Assembly: GCF_000426245.1 (NCBI RefSeq)
Contig: NZ_AUEZ01000007.1
Span: 1-64,000 of the forward strand
Source: Bradyrhizobium sp. Ai1a-2
GTDB lineage: Bacteria; Pseudomonadota; Alphaproteobacteria; Rhizobiales; Xanthobacteraceae
Reading direction: 5' to 3'
DNA length: 64,000 bases
Shown here one piece after another: positions 61,092 through 64,000 of the stretch. The notes under the pieces are model-generated. The model worked only from the letters and a program-made list of their open reading frames with translations. It ran no database searches and was not told the origin of the DNA. The stretch's first letter is position 1, and each line of letters opens with the position of its first letter. The position numbers were made by a program, and so were the translations under genes.

Positions 61092-62048
61092 ACGCTGCAC
61101 GGCCTCGAACACCCGAACGCCGGACCGCATTTCGTCATGCGTCACAGGATAGACGCCGTCACCACGAATCGCACGGCCGAACGCCTCGAGGTTATCGCGC
61201 ACCGCTGGATGCGGCGGATAGTAGCCTGCGTGTCGGTCGGAGCCCCGAACGACCCGGGTCACGTCCCAACCGGTCGGCGTTTCCGGATGAGTGCGATCTC
61301 GAATCTCCATCCAGCCCCGTGATCCGAGCAAGGCGAGCCGGCCCATGAAGGGGGTGGCGAGAATTGCAGTCAGCGCTGCGGTAGTGCCGCCCTCGAAACC
61401 AAGGGTGATCGACAGCGTGTCGCCATTTGCGAAATGGCTGCCCAGAGTAGCCAGCCGCGCCCAGACGGTCGTGGGCCTTCCGAGCAAGGCAACTGACAAA
61501 TCGACAAGGTGAATGCCGGTCGCCGACAACGGTCCTGCCGGATTTACGGTTGCGGAGAGCCTCCAATTGTCCGGCGGTAGATCGAGGAACTTGTCCTGGC
61601 TGAAATTGGCTTCGACCATCAGGGCCTTGCCGAACTCGCCCGCTGCCAGCCTTTGGCGCAGTTCAATGACCGCCGGCTCGAAGCGACGCTCATGACCAAT
61701 GCCGAGCTGGACCTTCGCGGCCTTCACCGCCGCGAGGGCGCGATCGGCATCCGATCCGGTGGTGCAAAGTGGCTTTTCGCAGAAGACGTGCCGGCCGCTT
61801 GCCGCAGCTGCAACGATCTGATCAGCATGCCGGTCCTGCGGCGTGCACAGGATGACCGCTTCGATGTCGCTTCGGTTTAGGGCGGCCTCGAAACTGTCGG
61901 CGGTTTCGAGTCCTCTTGCCTCGGCAGCCGCGCGGGCAGCCGGTATCGGGTCTACGCCGAGCACCGGCCGGATGATCGGGCTTTCGCTGAGATTGGCGAC
62001 GATCGTCTGGCCCCACCAGCCGAGACCGATGACGGCGGCTTTGATCAT
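61059..62048 (-). CDS. Gfo/Idh/MocA-family oxidoreductase
   Basis: This 329-residue protein has the N-terminal Rossmann motif VIGLGWWGQTIVANL and the family landmark ILCTPQDRHADQ, then CEKPLCTTGSDADRA with the conserved Lys of the E-K-P motif. The C-terminal half is the substrate-binding beta-sheet domain. It usually oxidises a sugar-like or cyclitol-type hydroxyl with NAD(P). Its start overlaps the end of the polysaccharide-deacetylase-like gene by four bases (ATGA), so the two are co-translated. Confidence 0.9.
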   Translation of the reverse strand: MIKAAVIGLGWWGQTIVANLSESPIIRPVLGVDPIPAARAAAEARGLETADSFEAALNRSDIEAVILCTPQDRHADQIVAAAASGRHVFCEKPLCTTGSDADRALAAVKAAKVQLGIGHERRFEPAVIELRQRLAAGEFGKALMVEANFSQDKFLDLPPDNWRLSATVNPAGPLSATGIHLVDLSVALLGRPTTVWARLATLGSHFANGDTLSITLGFEGGTTAALTAILATPFMGRLALLGSRGWMEIRDRTHPETPTGWDVTRVVRGSDRHAGYYPPHPAVRDNLEAFGRAIRGDGVYPVTHDEMRSGVRVFEAVQRSVLTGRLETV

Positions 62049-62941
62049 GATTCTCGGCTCGCGCTCTGAACCTTTGCCAGTGCGCCGCGATACCAGTCGC
62101 CGACCTCGCTTCCTGTCATCAAGGCGACGTCGTCATGGCGAATGACATGGTCGAGAATCTGCTCGAGGTAGCCGATCCGGTGCGGCACGCCGGTGATGTA
62201 GGGATGGATCGAAATCGCCATGACGCGGGCGTTATCCGCTCCCTCCTGATACAGCCTATCGAATTGATCGACGCAGCGACGCAGGAACTGCTCTGAAGGC
62301 ATATGCTGGAGGGCGTGCACGACGATGTCGTTGGTCTCAACGGTGTATGGAATGGTCGTGATCCGGCCGTATGGCGTATCGATGTCCTGCGGGAGATCGT
62401 CGATCACCCAGTCGGCGACGTATTCGATACTGTGTCGGCGCAGCAGATCAAGGGTTTCGCCCGTTTCGGTAAGACCGGGGCTCTCCCACGAACGCGGAGG
62501 TTTGCCGGCAAACTTCGTGATGATGTCGACCGTGCGCTTGATCGCATCGCTCTGGTCGTCGACCTTGTGCATCGGTCCCTGCAGGAAGCCATGGCCCATG
62601 AATTCGAAGCCGGCCTCGCGCGCCGCTGCGGCAACTCGCGGGTACGACTGGCAGACGTTTCCGTTGATGGCCAGAGTGGTGGGAATGTTGCGGTCGGTGA
62701 GCGCCTTGAACTGGCGCCAGAACCCTGCACGCATGCCGTATTCGTGCCAGGACCAGTTCGGAACGTCAGGCAGCAGTGGCTGACCCATGGGAGGGCTCAG
62801 TACCGTGCGAGGCATCGCATGCTCGATGCGCCACTCCTCCACATTGAGGATAACCCAAACGGCGAGCCGCTTTCCTCCCGGCAACTCAAGTTTCGGCCGG
62901 TCGATCAGCGCCTGGTAAGGAATTCGCTCCGACAGCGCCAC
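62045..62941 (-). CDS. Polysaccharide-deacetylase-fold hydrolase (PuuE-like)
   Basis: This 298-residue protein has the NodB homology fold: VILNVEEWRIEHAMPRT, TTLAINGNVCQ, EAGFEFMGHGFLQGPMH with the metal-binding His pair, SWESPGLTETGETLDLLRR and the C-terminal MAISIHPYITGVPHR. Full-length single-domain members of this type (PuuE, cyclic imide hydrolase-like) act on small C-N substrates rather than polysaccharides. The metal-site Asp of motif 1 appears replaced by Glu (NVEEWR), as in PuuE-like proteins. Confidence 0.82.
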   Translation of the reverse strand: MALSERIPYQALIDRPKLELPGGKRLAVWVILNVEEWRIEHAMPRTVLSPPMGQPLLPDVPNWSWHEYGMRAGFWRQFKALTDRNIPTTLAINGNVCQSYPRVAAAAREAGFEFMGHGFLQGPMHKVDDQSDAIKRTVDIITKFAGKPPRSWESPGLTETGETLDLLRRHSIEYVADWVIDDLPQDIDTPYGRITTIPYTVETNDIVVHALQHMPSEQFLRRCVDQFDRLYQEGADNARVMAISIHPYITGVPHRIGYLEQILDHVIRHDDVALMTGSEVGDWYRGALAKVQSASRES

Positions 62942-62978
62942 AGGATGCCTCCTCTATCTTATGTCGATCTTCGCCAGT

Positions 62979-64000
62979 TCAGCCTACCACCGTTCGCCGT
63001 GACGTTCCCGGCTGCAAGCGAGGCAACACCTTCTCAGCCAAAAGGATCATAGAGCGACGGCCGAGCTCGCGATCCTTCCAGTCTTTGCCGGCATAGAGCA
63101 ACGTTCCGAACTCACCAACCTGCTCCTGAAAGGCGAGCAACTGGTCGGCGACGCTGGAAGGGGTTCCATAGATGATCAGGCGATCACAGATCGATTCGAG
63201 GGTGACCTCGTCATCCGGCTGGTCGCGGTGTGTCTTGAACAGTTCGATGCGGCCATTCTTCTTCAACTTCGTGAAGAGCGAACGGTAGTAGTTCACATAA
63301 GGCCCGTCGGGATCGGTAGCGTAAGTCTTCGCAGTGGCTTCATCCTCGGCGACGAAGATGCTCTTGGCGACACGCCAGTTGGCCGGATCCGCCGCTCGTC
63401 CCGCGCGCTGGCAGCCCTCGACATATCTGGGCCAATGGCTCTTGACCCAGGCAGGCATCAGGAAATTCGCCGAAATCGGCTCCCACCCGCGCACGGCAGC
63501 CTCAGTGACCCCCTTGGAAAAAGGTGCAACGGCGGTAACGACGATCGGCGGATGCGGGCGCTGCAGCGGCCGCGCGATATAGCCCTGGCCGATCTCCGTC
63601 ATCATGGTTCGCGCCGTGGAGATCGACCAATATTTGCCTTTGATGTCATATGGCGGTTCGCCCTGCCAGATCGCCAGCACCTGGTTGATTGCTTCCACGA
63701 ACATTTCATTGCGATTGGCATCGAGATTGCCGAAGAGTTCGGCATCGGACAGAAGGCCGCCGGGGCTGATGCCGAAGATCAGTCGTCCTTCGAGCATGTG
63801 GTCCAGCATGGCGATTGTCGCTGCGACGGCAGCGGGATGTGCATTCGGCAAGTTTACCGTTCCGGTGCCGAGGCGGATCTGTTTGGTCGCAGCCGCAATC
63901 CAGGCGATGAAGGCGGCGCACGAGGTGATGTTTTCGGCGCGATCGGTCACGTGTTCGCCGACATAGGCTTCGCTGAAGCCGAGTTCGTCCGCCAACAGGA
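62979..64000 (-). CDS. LLM-class flavin-dependent oxidoreductase (N-terminus outside window)
   Basis: A luciferase-like monooxygenase open to the right window edge, so the N-terminus is missing. Visible parts are ELGFSEAYVGEHV, IRLGTGTVNLPNAHPAAVAA, LEGRLIFGISPGGLLSD, and RPHPPIVVTAVAPFSKGVTEAA. The C-terminal ICDRLIIYGTPSSVADQLL is the usual substrate-access region. It needs reduced FMN, possibly from the flavin reductase at 59856. It lies 37 bases upstream of the PuuE-like gene in the same direction. Confidence 0.88.
   Translation of the reverse strand, partial: LLADELGFSEAYVGEHVTDRAENITSCAAFIAWIAAATKQIRLGTGTVNLPNAHPAAVAATIAMLDHMLEGRLIFGISPGGLLSDAELFGNLDANRNEMFVEAINQVLAIWQGEPPYDIKGKYWSISTARTMMTEIGQGYIARPLQRPHPPIVVTAVAPFSKGVTEAAVRGWEPISANFLMPAWVKSHWPRYVEGCQRAGRAADPANWRVAKSIFVAEDEATAKTYATDPDGPYVNYYRSLFTKLKKNGRIELFKTHRDQPDDEVTLESICDRLIIYGTPSSVADQLLAFQEQVGEFGTLLYAGKDWKDRELGRRSMILLAEKVLPRLQPGTSRRTVVG

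Overview
The window is high-GC alphaproteobacterial chromosome, most likely Bradyrhizobium or a close relative in the Nitrobacteraceae. This rests on the gene families and their order (pdxH / RT0821-type lipoprotein / J-protein / fabI / histidine phosphatase / aroC; dxs near xseB and an HDAC-family deacetylase), on many short palindromic intergenic repeats, and on an mmgR/suhB-type small RNA. It has no rRNA, CRISPR array or prophage. There is one tRNA and one IS fragment.

0-3.2 kb is an accessory edge: an IS5-like transposase tail truncates a serine hydrolase, followed by a remnant of a second hydrolase, two GNAT acetyltransferases and a Pro-1 tautomerase, with a duplicated intergenic repeat around the first GNAT gene. 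3.2-13.4 kb is ordinary chromosome: a DUF1499 membrane protein, an acyl-CoA ligase, a convergent pair of cell-wall enzymes (extensin-like peptidase, L,D-transpeptidase), a CorA-type transporter, a HicAB module, an SDR, pdxH, a lipoprotein and a DnaJ-like chaperone. 13.4-16.2 kb holds an mmgR-like sRNA, a REP-associated tyrosine transposase among its REP palindromes, and an ECF sigma/anti-sigma operon. 16.2-20.1 kb carries fabI, a phosphatase, aroC and a class III nucleotide cyclase.

20.5-27.4 kb is a single 2304-aa repeat protein. It has an N,N-dimethylformamidase-like domain followed by alternating DUF4082 and cadherin-like domains, six of which form a near-identical 297-bp tandem array. 27.5-42.5 kb is mostly housekeeping: clpS, a VWA protein, a nitroreductase, two RNA methyltransferases, a nucleoside deoxyribosyltransferase, dxs, a membrane alpha/beta hydrolase, xseB, an HDAC-like deacetylase, a 5'-nucleotidase, an enoyl-CoA hydratase and an acyl-CoA dehydrogenase.

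42.7-56.7 kb is the most notable locus. After tRNA-Gln come a small exported protein with an STN signalling domain and a TonB-like C-terminus but no beta-barrel, a FecI-type sigma factor, a FecR-type anti-sigma factor with a twin-arginine motif, and a 3749-aa two-partner-secretion exoprotein (TpsA/PdtA type). The arrangement resembles the Pseudomonas aeruginosa VreA-VreI-VreR (PUMA3) system and its PdtA target. I infer a cell-surface signalling switch that controls a giant adhesin. No TpsB transporter is in the window.

56.9-64.0 kb is a catabolic-looking cluster: a beta-hydroxyacid dehydrogenase diverging from a VOC protein, a flavin-dependent monooxygenase, its flavin reductase and a TetR regulator, facing a Gfo/Idh/MocA dehydrogenase, a PuuE-like polysaccharide-deacetylase-fold hydrolase and an LLM flavin monooxygenase (cut by the window edge). 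Two TTATC-N4-GATAA palindromes in the divergent promoter region are likely operators. The substrate cannot be read from sequence; an N-heterocycle or aromatic compound is a guess.
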